In this document: positions 47,601 to 58,615 of the stretch, in pieces
Layout of the letters: the number at the start of each line of letters is the position of its first letter
Numbering within the stretch: the stretch's first letter is position 1
Assembly: GCA_018524725.1 (NCBI GenBank)
Contig: JAEUWP010000366.1
Location: 310,001 to 374,000, forward strand
Origin: Podaxis mareebaensis
Lineage: Eukaryota; Basidiomycota; Agaricomycetes; Agaricales; Agaricaceae
Length of the DNA: 64,000 bases
Reading direction: 5' to 3'
Notes under the pieces: generated by a model
Told to the model about the DNA's origin: nothing
The model's database searches: none
Seen by the model: only the letters and a program-made list of their open reading frames with translations
Translations under genes and position numbers: made by a program

Positions 47601-48862
47601 GCTCCATATGTTCGTTTCCTTGCCAAGCTTCGGGAATCATCATCATGATGGCCTCGGGCAAAGTAACAACGCCATTCACAACGAGGAGCTCCAACACGTT
47701 GTCGAATGCGGCGGAATCTGAGCCGCCGGTTTCAATGATGGGGTAGAGGAGATCAAGCTGATCACCGAAATGTTGCGACGACAGGACACCCTCGCGAGCG
47801 CGCATCCAGTTCTTATTACCGCGCACAGTGTTAATCTCACCTGAGTACGAATTAATCAACTGCAGTTGCGAATTACCGTTGAAGACATACCATTGTGAGC
47901 AGCCCATCTCATGGGTTGTGCACGATCCCAGCTCGGGAATGTATTAGTGGAGAAACGAGAGTGCACCAATGTGAAGTGCGATCGATACAGAACATGATTC
48001 AAATCATGATAATAATTATACACTTGAGGGGGCGAGAGTTGACCCTTATAAACGATGTTCTTTGAGGCCAAAGAGCATATGTAAAAGCCTTTGGAAAGAC
48101 CACTAATTGAATGAATAAATTCAAATTCAGCTTAAATGTTGAGAGAAGAGGCAAAGAATATACGGACATGCAGTGAGTCGCGTGCTTACGAAGAACGTAA
48201 AGTTGACGCTCAAATTGGCGCGCATCGAAGGTGCCGTTCTGACTCGAACTTCCGTCACCGTAGTGGCTGCGAAGAACGACGAAGGGTTGAAAAATGGCGG
48301 GTTCCCTGCTGCTAGCGGCAGGGCCTAGAATGGTGCCGTCGGTAGGGACCTCCCGCCAACCGAGTACGCGAAGACCGAGGTCCTTAGCGATCTTGGTGAA
48401 GATGCCTTGCTGATTCTGGAGCTGAACGGGATCGTTCTTTTTGAAGAAGATATTTCCAACGGCATATTCACCGAGTTCTGGCAGAATGCACCCAATATCC
48501 ATCTCCACCTCTCGCTTGAAAAATTCGTGAGGGATACCAGTCATGGCACCTGCACCATCACCATCACGACTATCAGCTCCAGTCGCACCTCTGTGTGTCA
48601 TAGCACACAAAAGCTGACGAGCATCAGACACAATCTTGTGGGTTCGTTCACCCTTGATGTGGCAGATGAAACCAACACCACAAGAATCTTTCTCGTTTTC
48701 ATTATTGTAGAGACCCTGGTTGGCCGGGAGTGTGGCAGCCCAGGAGTTTTCGTCGCGCTTCACGGCATGGAAGCTGTCGATATTTTCGGTAGAAGCAGTC
48801 TCGGATACAAGTGGCAAGTCGGAGGTAGAGATGGCGAAGTCGTGGAGGGGGGTACCAGCCAT
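41636..48862 (-). CDS. glt1: Glutamate synthase [NAD(P)H], GOGAT
   Basis: This single long protein joins the bacterial large and small GOGAT subunits and makes two glutamates from glutamine and 2-oxoglutarate. From ATG 48862 a propeptide precedes the class II glutamine amidotransferase nucleophile in [17 protein letters not shown]. Later blocks are [20 protein letters not shown], the central domain, and the FMN domain with [50 protein letters not shown] and [20 protein letters not shown]. The GXGXG domain ([20 protein letters not shown]) follows. The small-subunit part has Fe-S cysteines [24 protein letters not shown] and [12 protein letters not shown]. It also has two nucleotide-binding sites, [17 protein letters not shown] and [16 protein letters not shown] place the last exon as [20 protein letters not shown] (stop 41636-41638). 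A downstream read-through stop at 41746 would omit it. About ten short introns are present. Confidence 0.95.
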
Positions 48863-49052
48863 GGACTAGCAGAAATGACAAGATGAACTACGAGAACGAT
48901 GTGTCCTGAGGAAAAGGAGGACGACAGAAAATTTCGTCCAAGTATCGCAAGGCGGAAGAGGAAGCAAGACAATATGCGGAGAAGAGCGGGTGATATATAC
49001 TTTGGAAATTCGAATTGATAAAGAAGAATGCAAGATCTGAGTAGCCGGCCAC

Positions 49053-49061
49053 ATGACTCAT
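49053..49061. promoter_or_regulatory. Gcn4/Cpc1-type site (ATGACTCAT) upstream of GLT1
   Basis: The full palindrome ATGACTCAT is the ideal binding site of Gcn4 (Cpc1/CpcA), the general amino-acid control bZIP activator. It lies 191 bp upstream of the GLT1 start codon. Yeast GLT1 is known to be under Gcn4 control. Confidence 0.7.
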
Positions 49062-49227
49062 GGACTGGGCCCGATGCGCCGCAACTCGGCCGACTGCTAT
49101 TTATGCCCAAATCACTCAATTCTCATTGTACAGCAGCTTACGTTGCCTCAATGAACTCTTCCATTATCTCTGTCTGCTGTCTCTGGACATCTTAGCCTTG
49201 CTGGAGTACAATGGGTTGTGTAAACAA

Positions 49228-49234
49228 TGACTCA
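49228..49234. promoter_or_regulatory. Second Gcn4-type core (TGACTCA) upstream of GLT1
   Basis: A second TGACTCA core lies 366 bp upstream of the GLT1 start, about 170 bp beyond the first site. Two sites in one promoter region are more than expected by chance for a 7-bp core, but the second alone would be weak evidence. Confidence 0.45.
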
Positions 49235-50635
49235 CAGAGTAGTCGGTGAATTGGCTGGATTTCTCTGTCCCATACATGAGTAAAAGGTCCAGGCACACCG
49301 GTGCCACCTCCGCCGCAGATCCGACGGCGGCCTCCCGTCCCGTGGGGCATAGATAAGGGATTGCCGATCTATCGTGCAATTGGCGTCAGTTGGCGCCCCA
49401 TTGTTACTCCCAATCGCGACTACATATATGTACATTCGACCAGGAAAGTCTTATGACAGGTGCTTCATACGCGCAACGAATAGTTCCAAAACTATTTCTC
49501 TGCTGCACAAAAAGCAGCGCTGTCGTTTCGTAAACCCTTTCGCCTTCTGCGGTTGTTCTGATGGTGGTGTTCACTGATCTCAGTTTATCTCTGACATAAA
49601 CGAAATCTGGATGTATTCTTTTTATTTTTCCTAAAATGGTAAATTTGAATAGGGCTTCTCTCGTAGGCGCCCTTGTCGAGATTCGCTTATCAGCCGTTCA
49701 AAACCATGAAGGCCTCGTAGGAGCCCTTCCAAGGCGAGGCCTTGGGAGTTTCGGACTAGTCGCAGGCAGCAGAATCATGACCACAAGGCAAGGCGGAGTT
49801 GCGAGCACCCCACCCTAGAATATGTTTTCTGTGGTTGAGGAGAATCCCGATCTCTTACCTACCATGCCGCACCCCTGCCGATGTCATCTAAACTCCTGAA
49901 ATATGCCCCCTCCCATTGGTCACCGGTTCGGTCCGACGCACTTCACATTCGAATTTCCTCAGATCATTGACACGAACACGTTCATAAGTATGAGTAGACG
50001 TTCATAAACAGCTACTATTTTCGTGTGATGAAATATGCGAAACGTAATGGGGCTGCAAGTAGTGCAAGCGTCACGGACGTCGGGGCTGCCAGAGACCTAA
50101 AATCGTGGACCCAGACTCATGGATCTCGACTCACAGGTTCCCCGATCTTGTTTTCGAGTTTCGCGTTTGAGTAGGCCATTCATTCTTCTCCGTTCAGCGC
50201 AAAGCCCTAGAGTCTCCTGCCCCGGCTCAGTATCAAATGAGGGCGCATTGCAAAAGCCCAAAGTCCGTTTCGAACCCCGCGTGCGGCTGAGCGTGCTACT
50301 TAGCCCAAAATCTGGCTAAAATGACTCTCAGCAACGTGATCCGCGCATGCTCGAAGATCCCTATAAATCTGTGTACATGTCTTCATCGTGCATCATGATC
50401 GCAGAAGGGGTGATACATCAAAAATCTCTTCATTTTCTCGTTCGGACTCTCGAGGGGTTTAGAGGTCGTCCTGATTAGATAAACAGTCTACCGTGCGATC
50501 TATCGCCCGGTCACGATTTGTTCCAACGGGACAAGAAACAACAGTGAAAAAACAAGGTACAGAACGGAAGCGGAGATGATCCGCATTGAAGGTTGGCAGG
50601 GATATACACGAAAGAACCCATGTGTCACGCAGATT

Positions 50636-52118
50636 CTAACTAGCACCATCGTGCAATGCGCAACAAACAGCGGCTGGAAAAAATAGTGGTGAGGTTAAAT
50701 GAAAGGGTTGAGAGCTAGGTGATCCGACCTTTATGGTGACCATTGTATTGTCTCACAGTTTCCCCGGAAGACATTTCCCATAGACGAGCCGTGTGATCGG
50801 ATGATGCTGAAGAAGAACCATGAGCAATGGCGAAATGTGAACCCTTGCCTACGGACCTGTGACCAAGTATGCCGAGTCCGCGCTGAATGCACAGTCCCAC
50901 ACCCATCTTTGGTGGCCAACGAGAGTCTTCTCGAGCCTAAACTCATAATTCCCGTGAATCGCCCATATCTTAACTGTCGTGTCAGCGGAGCAAGTAGCGA
51001 GGAACCTTAAAAGATTTTGGGACAAGGTAGTTGCACAAAGGAATTTAAACTGACCTGGCATCGGGACTGAGCAAACAGCGCGTCAGGTATTTTGTGTGTG
51101 CCAGGAAACGCGTTACAGCTTGAAAACGTGGAAGCCCTGTATGCTCGTCATTGATCCTCCAGACATAACATTGTCCCTTGGCAGGTATAATAACGGTCAA
51201 GCTGACATCGATACGTCAATACCAAGACAACTTACCCTATTATTCCCAGCCACAAGGCATGAACCATCGGAAGCTATGGTTACCGAGCGAATTGGGACAT
51301 CGGCTGCAGGGGTCTTTAATCTCAAACAAGCAATCAGTTAATGTGCAATGGGCCGTGACGGCGGGGTTGCTTCACCAATTCATGGGAACAGATATTGTCG
51401 GACAGGTCCCATTGTTTTATACTGCCCGCTTGATCACAGGAAATCAGCTCTCCTTGGTTCGGGTGGATGACAACATCGTTCACTAGCCAGAGAGTTGTGT
51501 AAGGGACTGGCCGCCAACGGAAGGATAAGACCCACCGGGAGCTCCATTGTCATAAGTGCGATGAAGTGAAGAGTTTCTATTCGTAACGACTTTGTCAGTA
51601 TGGGCCTCTCATTCTTCGTAGCAGCGCGAAGGTAACGTGCCGTAGATCCCAGATTCTGATTGTTCCATCTTCACTGCCGGTGACCAACCATTTGCCTTCG
51701 CTATGAAAAGAAACCGCAGTGACGTTCATGGTATGTCCCTCAAAGGTCACAAGCTGTGCTAATAAGTCAGAGCACCGTTTACTCCGAGAGAGACGAGGTA
51801 CGTGCGGGTTCGTTTGCGGTACTGGCTATTTCGTAGATATTGACTTTCTTGTGAATAGCCGCCGCTAAGAGGCGTTTGCTGGGGCGACGATCAGTACTAC
51901 TCCCAAACTTGTTTGAGGGACACGAAGCACTCAGGCGATATCGCAAGTCGGTTTACTTGCTAGCAAGACACGCAGTTGGTATCCCAGACATCAAGAAGGT
52001 AATCCACTCTTACACCAGATTCACCAGAGCGTGCAATAGTGCGCGAACATATGCCGCTCCAAGCCTCCCAAAACCTGATCTCATGATCATATGATCCCGT
52101 CACCAGAATCACTGACAT
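50636..52118 (-). CDS. lst8: WD40 protein Lst8 (TOR complex subunit)
   Basis: Lst8 is the seven-blade WD40 subunit that stabilises the TOR kinase in both TORC1 and TORC2. From ATG 52118 the protein reads [20 protein letters not shown] then [14 protein letters not shown]. An upstream in-frame ATG (52166, MPAPSHAQKANAARQD) is a possible alternative start. Later blocks are [102 protein letters not shown] and [20 protein letters not shown]. The last exon, after a 50-60 nt intron, reads [12 protein letters not shown] with the stop at 50636-50638. The conserved C-terminal AVCVALND of the family appears here as AVCCALHDG. Many introns split the blades. Confidence 0.93.
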
Positions 52119-52166
52119 GTCTTGACGAGCAGCATTTGCTTTTTGCGCATGAGAAGGAGCTGGCAT

Positions 52167-53166
52167 GGCAAAGTGGGTATTGTGATAATGGATTGATGAC
52201 TCTAAGAGATGGGAGGTGTTAGGCTTGGTCACGTTATCGCGTGATTGAGGGTGCAGAATAGGCAAGTGGTGGTCGATTACTGAACGATTGTAGAGCCACA
52301 TTGCAAGTATCTTCTCCCCTGTACGATCCAAGATCGGGGTACGGATGACTTTCAAGGGCCGTGGTATGTAATTCCCACTGTGCCTCATACCTGCTCTCTT
52401 TTTCACAGAATTTGGAGTGGCATGGTTTATCCATGAATTTACTTCACTCATTACGCAACGCAAGTTGTATGCGCAAATCCCTTCTCGTCTGGAAGCACTG
52501 TGCGCAGACCGCAGCAATGCTCCAAGTACTCATGGTGTCCGAGGATCAATAACTCGTAGCAGCTGTTTCTCTCACCTGCCATTATTAATGGTTCGAGGAC
52601 TCTGCTATTTGTTAAGACTGCGTGGCCGCCATGCGTCAGTCTGGGTGCACATGCTTGAGAAAAATTTCCTGAACCTGGCGACCACCACCCTGCGTGCGGC
52701 TCGCATTGGTGTCTGCAAGTGAGTAAATTAACGCGTGCCTTGAAGCTCGCCAAGTTCTCAGTTCAAGGCGATTCTTCGCTTTCGTCTCGCAACGATTACC
52801 TATTTCCGATTCCGCGACGATCGATTGGCCAAATTGAAGCCGTGCCCACTGCATAGCTCCCTGAAGCTTACGGACTGCGAGTACTTAACTTCTGCGTCCC
52901 CACTTCCCATTATCTTCTTACATCTATGTTACGGGTGAGCCGTCGAAACCCGGCCCCTCATTTTGTCTGATCACTGGTTCGGTTCCTATCACCGACCAGG
53001 CTGTCCCATGTTTTGCAAGTGGACCACCGAGAACTAAGGTGTGTTCGTATGTATATATAATCCAGAGGTCGACACTGCTATCCTTACTTCCTCCCCTCCA
53101 AGCATTTTCCAACCTACTATTTGGGCTATGAACGCATTCCCGGTTCGTCTTGAAGGTTCTTTTCAG
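52167..53166. other. Intergenic region upstream of LST8
   Basis: About 1 kb with no supported gene; a 100-codon minus-strand frame (52451-52753) shows no domain. It should contain the LST8 promoter and the unresolved 5' part of the small plus-strand gene. A TATA-like ATATATAA lies near 53052-53059. Confidence 0.45.
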
Positions 53167-53460
53167 CTGCACGAGAGCTGAACAATGCGAGAAGGCTGGT
53201 ACCCGTGTGTTCTACTGGCTTCCTACAGGAGAGACTATCTACGGAACTGTCAAGAGTTCCAGTTTCTTGGAGGACGTGAGTCTCTTGAATCACCGCGACG
53301 GCCCGATATAACTTAATCTTCAGGGTACCCAAATTCTGACCATACGCGAAGACAGCGGTCGTGTTGTCACGCTGCCGTACGTGCTGGCATATCCTGTCAA
53401 TAAGGCGAGCTAACCTGTTGATTTCACCCTAGGGCCGTTGGCATCAACAAGGTTTCATGA
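53167..53460 (+). CDS. Small conserved-looking protein, start unresolved
   Basis: Three exons in consistent phase read CTRAEQCEKAGTRVFYWLPT and GETIYGTVKSSSFLED, then GTQILTIREDSGRVVTLP, then AVGINKVS with a TGA at 53458-53460. The introns between them have good signals (GTGAGT...TTCAG; GTACGT...CTAG). The pattern of aromatic, Gly and alternating hydrophobic residues suggests a small all-beta fold of about 60 residues, perhaps tudor/SH3-like. I cannot name a family. The start codon is not settled: the nearby ATG at 53128 (MNAFP) does not join in phase with an intron of normal size, so a further 5' exon is likely. Confidence 0.55.
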
Positions 53461-54384
53461 AACAGCACTTCCTGCATACGTACTCTGCATCGCCCATTGT
53501 AATTCCCGTTGCTTGATACCATATGAAGTTTTGGCATTGTCTGAGCTCGCGTGGCACCCTGCGGCAAGCCATTTGAATCGATGGCTGGCATAAGTGCTTG
53601 GATTGCTTTCTGCCAAGACACATATGATCGGGTCGCATATTTCATATTATCTGATATCACTCAACTGACGAGCGCAAACTCGTGAAGGAAGGTCGATTCG
53701 GTTTGCACCCCATTTAGCCTCATGGCTGTAGTTCATGGTGACTCTGTCCCCAACTCTATCAGTTTGGGGAAAGAATGCCCACAGCAAACAGATCGAGAGG
53801 TTCCTCCACCTGAAGCAACTGAGTTGACCATGCGCAAGTTCAGCAATACAAATCACATCAGAGAAACCCACAGAGCTATTTATTACCATAGACTATCTTT
53901 GGGAAGAAGCCGGGACCATTTCGCAAATCCTCCGAACCTTCTCTGGGACTGATCGCAATCGCCCTTTCCGGCTGGTGAAGTCACGAGAGTCTGATATCAT
54001 ATGTTGGGAGTGACAAATGCAATAGATGGATAACAAGATCAGGCACAGTCGAGTGGTCTGGAGGATCCAATACATAAATGAATGGTTTCTGTCATACGGA
54101 ATGAGATTCGATCAAAAAGAGCTTAAAACGTGAACCGGTAGGTAAGAAGAGAAGATTAGATAGTGATAGGATATACCTTCTTACGCTGGGGAGGCACTGA
54201 GCCGAGAAGCACCAAAAAAACACCAGAACGCGATACAACCGAGGAAACCAGCTCATGCTCGGAACGTCTTGAGATTCCTCGAGTTCTTTGTTAGATGGGA
54301 TCGGACTTGTTCGCTAGCTGGCACGATGCCTTCCCAGCGCACTTAAGATAATTACCCTAGATTTATGGCCTTGGTCGGACGGCG
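53461..54384. other. Intergenic region, no supported gene
   Basis: About 920 bp between the small plus-strand protein and the ALKBH7-like gene (both stop codons face this region). Short frames on both strands show no domain. Confidence 0.5.
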
Positions 54385-55305
54385 TTACAGGCCAGTAGCT
54401 GCTACTGGAAGATCCTATAGCAAGAAAGTATTAGCCAGCTTCTCAGACCCTTCAATAGGCTGGTTACCCTGATCATGATACTAAGGCGTTGGCCAACATC
54501 CCCTCCGGGTCTGTGTACGATCGAATGTTTATATGTATATCGAACGTCACCGCTGATAAAAGCTCAAATAAAATAGGCGCCGAGAGCCGTCGACATCATA
54601 CCTTTGGATATATACGCTTCCAGAAGGCAAAGGAAGTTCAAATGACGGATTGACCCCGACGGACTCCAAGCGAAGAAGTCTCTCGTTACCGAGGCTCACG
54701 CCAAGAATCCACGTTCCACTTGCATGGATATTGTCAATATGGGGCATGATATAGCCACGCGTGGCCAGATGCAGAAGGTGCGTTTGCACGTGTTGGCTCG
54801 GACACAGGGCATACAGGCGCTTGAGCACGCTTGAAAGACCCTCGAATTCGTCCACCGGCCATGAAGAGAGATGCATCTCGCGATAACCGCGAATAACACC
54901 ATCATAATGGCCCTAGAAATCGTACAAACATTAGAGGCGTTATTATACTGGATCATTTTTTATTCAAAATACCTCCTGAAACTCGTAATATTCATCTGGC
55001 AGAAAGGTGTTGTGCACGTTGTCCGGCTTCGATACATTCGCGGGTGACGACTTTAGGTACGTTCTTCTCCGCTTGCGGCTTCCTATGCTTTCGGCACTAT
55101 CCAGCTTCTGCAAAGAAGCCCTCATCAATATCTTCTGCTCGTCAATAGTGAAATAAGTAGGCCAGAATTCGAGTCCCCCAGGGTATTGCTCCGTAGTAGT
55201 CGACCGGTTAGAAAGATGTGCCCGATGTGCCGGAAGGAAGAAAGGGAGGCGGATCTGGTTCCGTAAAGCCGTCCTCATAGCAAGATTTGCAATGTTCCTT
55301 GCCAT
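54385..55305 (-). CDS. ALKBH7-like 2OG-Fe(II) dioxygenase, probably mitochondrial
   Basis: From ATG 55305 the protein begins MARNIANLAMRTALRNQIRL, a basic, Ala/Leu/Arg-rich, acid-free stretch that looks like a mitochondrial presequence. It continues with LEFWPTYFTIDEQKILMRAS. The dioxygenase core has THLLHLATRGYIMPHIDNIH (iron-binding HxD), WILGVSLGNERLLRLES and PLPSGSVYIQ. After an intron comes SGDVRYTYKHSIVHRP with the second iron His, then QRLSIMIRDLPVA with the Arg for 2-oxoglutarate, ending ATGL (stop 54385-54387). This order matches ALKBH7 rather than the DNA-repair AlkB group. An upstream in-frame ATG at 55377 would add a non-presequence extension. In mammals ALKBH7 acts in mitochondria in fatty-acid metabolism and cell death; the fungal role is unknown. 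Confidence 0.85.
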
Positions 55306-55408
55306 TGTGCTATAGGAGGTAGTGGTCAACCAGGGCAAGCGGGGAGACTGAGCACAGCCACTGCCGTTTGCCGACATTGCGGGTCAACCTCTGCTTTCAT
55401 GCCACTCC
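55306..55408. promoter_or_regulatory. Divergent promoter, ALKBH7-like and mitochondrial-carrier-like genes
   Basis: Only 103 bp separate ATG 55305 (minus) from ATG 55409 (plus). Both products are predicted to be mitochondrial, so shared regulation is plausible. Confidence 0.55.
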
Positions 55409-56785
55409 ATGTCCGCTGCTGCTCAGGATGAAGCATTACAGGATACAGATTCAAGTGAGTACATGTACCTTGTATCAATGAAATGTATCTCATAAGCGAT
55501 TTCTACCTATAGCAGAACAGAACGCCAGTCTGCAGGCGGCGGTAGCACGTACACTGACACGTGCTATGGCGTTGTACTTCTCTCGTCCTGTCCGATTGTT
55601 TCGACCATCTAAAAGTAAGTAGCAGTACCCCACCGTCGCAGTCTGCGCTAATGAGTTCAAGTCAGCGGTTGGCAGTCGCTAAGAAGTTTGGCGGAACACC
55701 AGGGAACAGTCTATGACCACAAATTTCTATTATCCGTAGTAAAGCTCCAAGGTGTAAGGAGTTACCCGCTAATTGGAGGTTGCCGCGACTGAATCCAACT
55801 TTCAGTTTGGCGTTTTTCGCAAGCACTTCTTCCCACCAATGGTGGTGAATGCCGTGCTTGGTACTGTTCTTTGGACCACTTACGCCGAAACGTACTCGAT
55901 CATCGAACCAACTATCCACAATCACCCGATCATTGGCGCTGCCGTTTCAGGAGGCATTGCTGGTGGCGTCCAGGCTCTTGTGGCTGCACCTGCTGAGAAT
56001 GTCCGCCTTGCGATCGAGGGCGGCACAGCAGGACACTCCTGGGCACAAGCCTGGAGATCCATGGTACGCAATTCCCCGAGGACGTTACGAGAGTCGCGCG
56101 GAACACAGCTGCAAGAAGTCCGCGAACTTCGTAAGTGGATGAGGGAGGTTAGAGAAATGGCTGGTCGTGGATGGAGCGGATGGGGCTGGGGTTGTGCAAA
56201 AGATATCTGTGGTGAGTATCACCTTGTTTATTTCGTCCTCGTTAAGCAGTAATATGTGTCTATCGCTACATTCTAGCTTTTTCCGCATTCTTTGCAATTT
56301 TCGAAGTTACCAGGCGGGTTGGTCAGGCGGCCAAGGCACGCTCAGAGGATTTCATCTCTTACGTCGATAGGTCCGGAACTCGATTCGTGTCCGTCAAAAA
56401 ATACATTCCGCGTGTCCTCAACAGCGTCATCTTAGTATCCGGAGGGGTAAGTTCTGGGCCACTATTTCTGAGGAACGGTGACTGACTAGGGGGTTAGGTT
56501 CTAGCAGGCTTGGCTTATGAAATCATTTGTCGACCTTGGGACCGGGCGAGACGTCTAATATACCTCAGCAATTTAGAATCCAACCGATCTCAAGTCCTTC
56601 AGCCTATCTTTGATGCCATTCGAACCGACGGCCTGATTGCTTTTTTCCGTGACCCAAACTTTGAACCACCCGCAAGCACGGGGTTGCAGACCCGACTAAA
56701 GAGCATAGCCCGAACATTAGGTCGCGCCGGACCATGGGGTATTGGTTTTCTTGTGTGGGAGATGTATGGGCCGGGCCTATCCTGA
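55409..56785 (+). CDS. Mitochondrial-carrier-like membrane protein
   Basis: Spliced exons read MSAAAQDEALQDTDSTEQNA, then TRAMALYFSRPVRLFRPSKI, SGWQSLRSLAEHQG and FGVFRKHFFPPMVVNAVLGT. They continue with AVSGGIAGGVQALVAAPAEN and VRLAIEGG, resembling the carrier repeat with its Px(D/E)xx(K/R)-like signature in degenerate form (APAENVRLAIE). Later blocks are KYIPRVLNSVILVSGGVLAG and DGLIAFFRDPNFEPPASTG, ending PWGIGFLVWEMYGPGLS (stop 56783-56785). Hydrophobic segments and repeat spacing fit the mitochondrial carrier fold, but the signatures are weak. It may belong to a diverged fungal carrier group with unknown substrate. At least five introns are present. Confidence 0.72.
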
Positions 56786-57115
56786 TCGAGTTATTGAGCC
56801 TGGGGTTGGCCCCATGAAGCTAAGTATATTGTCAAGATATGGTCCTGAGTGGACCTGCCTTCAAGGCTTCAAGCTCCGCAATTGAAGTCGGGGGTTGGGA
56901 CTGGTGACGACGTGTTATATCCATATTATACCCTCATTTTACCAGGAGTATCTAATCTATTAAATAGAGTTACGTAATGTAGGAGGCGCAGACGAGAACA
57001 GTGGAGAAGGTTGACGAAAATTCCTCGTTTATAAGATGGGACAATCCGGTCATCGATTTCAGCCATATCCTCATCATTTGTCTGTTCTTCTTTTGGTTCG
57101 CTAATACACTCCGCA
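56786..57115. other. Intergenic region upstream of CHORD gene
   Basis: 330 bp with no supported gene; it holds the 3' end of the carrier-like gene and the CHORD promoter. The minus-strand open frame over 56926-57180 is a shadow of the CHORD first exon. Confidence 0.5.
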
Positions 57116-58550
57116 ATGCCCCATTGTTCTCGCAGAGGATGCAATGCTGAATACACAGAAGGCTCTACTGACAAATGCATTCATCACCCAGGCGCACCGG
57201 TTAGCCATTCTCCTCGACATTGTTTCGGCCCTGTTTCCAACGTTAACAGCTTGGGTGTTAGGTTTTCCATGAGGGTCTGAAGTCGTGGTCGTGCTGCTCC
57301 GATATCAATAAACCGGTGCTTGATTTCGATGAATTCCTCGCGATTCCGGTGGGTCTTCTTAATGTCAAGCACGCTTCATAATAACGTGAATGTCAGGGAT
57401 GTACTGAAGTTGTTGGCCACACAACTGAAGCACCTAAAGCACCCGAGCCCAAGCCGTCGTCCACTACCACATTTTCTGTTACAGAACCATCCACGGAAGG
57501 AGGAAAGGAAACCTACTCAGCGGCACCAGCTGCAGCTCCCAAAACCTTATCACAGATCGATCCTGAATCGGTCCGGCTAGCTCCTGTCGTAGAGGAAGAA
57601 GACGATCCCACCGTTCCCGTTGCCCCAGGGACACCCTGCAGAAGGAGAGGTTGTGGTATTCCCTTCGTTAGTGACGAGGAGAACAGGCTAGGTGATGGTC
57701 CAGGTACAATTTGCACTTATCACTCCGCGCCGGTGAGTGTAAGAGAATGAGATGGTGTGGAAGTAACGTTAAACTTTATGCTTGCGCAGCCTATTTTCCG
57801 GGAGGGGAGCAAGGTACTCAATAAAGTTACTATTGGCACTCACACTGCATTCACCGGTTCTATTCGCCGCTCAGGGATATCTCTGCTGCAAACGTCGTGT
57901 TTTGGAGTTCGATGAATTCCTAAAGATCCCAGGTTGTAAGACTGGTCGTCATGTCTTTGCCCCGCGAGGGGCTGCGGCTCCTGCTGTAGGTGTCAACTAC
58001 CATCCTGGACAGACTGTGCAGTGGCTCACCCTTGTCATAAAAGACTGAGGAGATGGTTGACTGCCGTATAGATCATTACCAGACACTGGATAAGGTTTAT
58101 GTCTCTGTATTCGCCAAGCAGGCGGATAAAGAACGCAGTGTCATAAAATTTGATTCGCCAGAACAGGTGCACCCATTTCAGAAATCCGCCTAACAAACTG
58201 GATCTTACATCCTTTTTTATCAGGTTACACTTGATATATACCTACCGGGATTAAAACGCTTCTCGCGCGTGTTAAACCTTTTCGGGCCTATTATCCCGGA
58301 TCAGAGCACTTATCGCTTCTTCAACACAAAGGTAAGGGTGTTTCTCAATCGTAGGATTCAGGCTATGAATGACACAACATAGGTTGAGGTACAGCTACAA
58401 AAATCGGATAATCGCGGGTGGGTGCTTCTCGAGAAGACAAACCGTGACCTTGGAGGTATTAGTTACACATTTGGCGTTGGCGGTCGAACGGGCACTGTGG
58501 GCGGAAAGGAATATCACCTCGACGCAGTTAACAAGGCGCGCTCGCCATAA
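57116..58550 (+). CDS. CHORD and CS domain protein (Rar1/Chp1-type Hsp90 co-chaperone)
   Basis: The start at 57116 gives MPHCSRRGCNAEYTEGSTDK, then CIHHPGAP and, after an intron, VFHEGLKSWSCCSDINKPVL and DFDEFLAIPGCTE: a complete first CHORD zinc domain. An acidic Pro/Ser linker (APKTLSQIDPESVRLAPVVE) leads to a second CHORD: CRRRGCGIPFVSDEENRLGD, TICTYHSAPPIFREGSKGYL, CCKRRVLEFDEFLKIPGCKT and GRHVFAPR. The C-terminal CS (p23-like) domain reads CRIDHYQTLDKVYVSVFAKQ, DIYLPGLKRFSRVLNLFGPI and EVQLQKSDNRGWVLLEKT. It ends LDAVNKARSP (stop 58548-58550). The family binds Hsp90 and Sgt1 and assists client assembly. The gene is convergent with IF-2 (65 bp apart). Confidence 0.92.
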
Positions 58551-58615
58551 ATAATCTACCACAAATAGCATGTAATCTAAGTACTCTATCCAAGGCCTTA
58601 TTAAGTATGAGCAAT

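Larger units (their letters stand above)
48863..50635. other. Intergenic region and GLT1 promoter
   Basis: About 1.8 kb between the GLT1 start and the LST8 stop. It has no supported gene. The first few hundred bases hold the GLT1 promoter, with two Gcn4-type sites. The rest shows only short scattered frames. Confidence 0.5.

Noticed and set aside
50200..50300. Possible tRNA-like B box (GGGGTTCGAAAC on the minus strand)
   Set aside because: The flanking bases do not form a T-stem, and no matching A box or acceptor stem is found.
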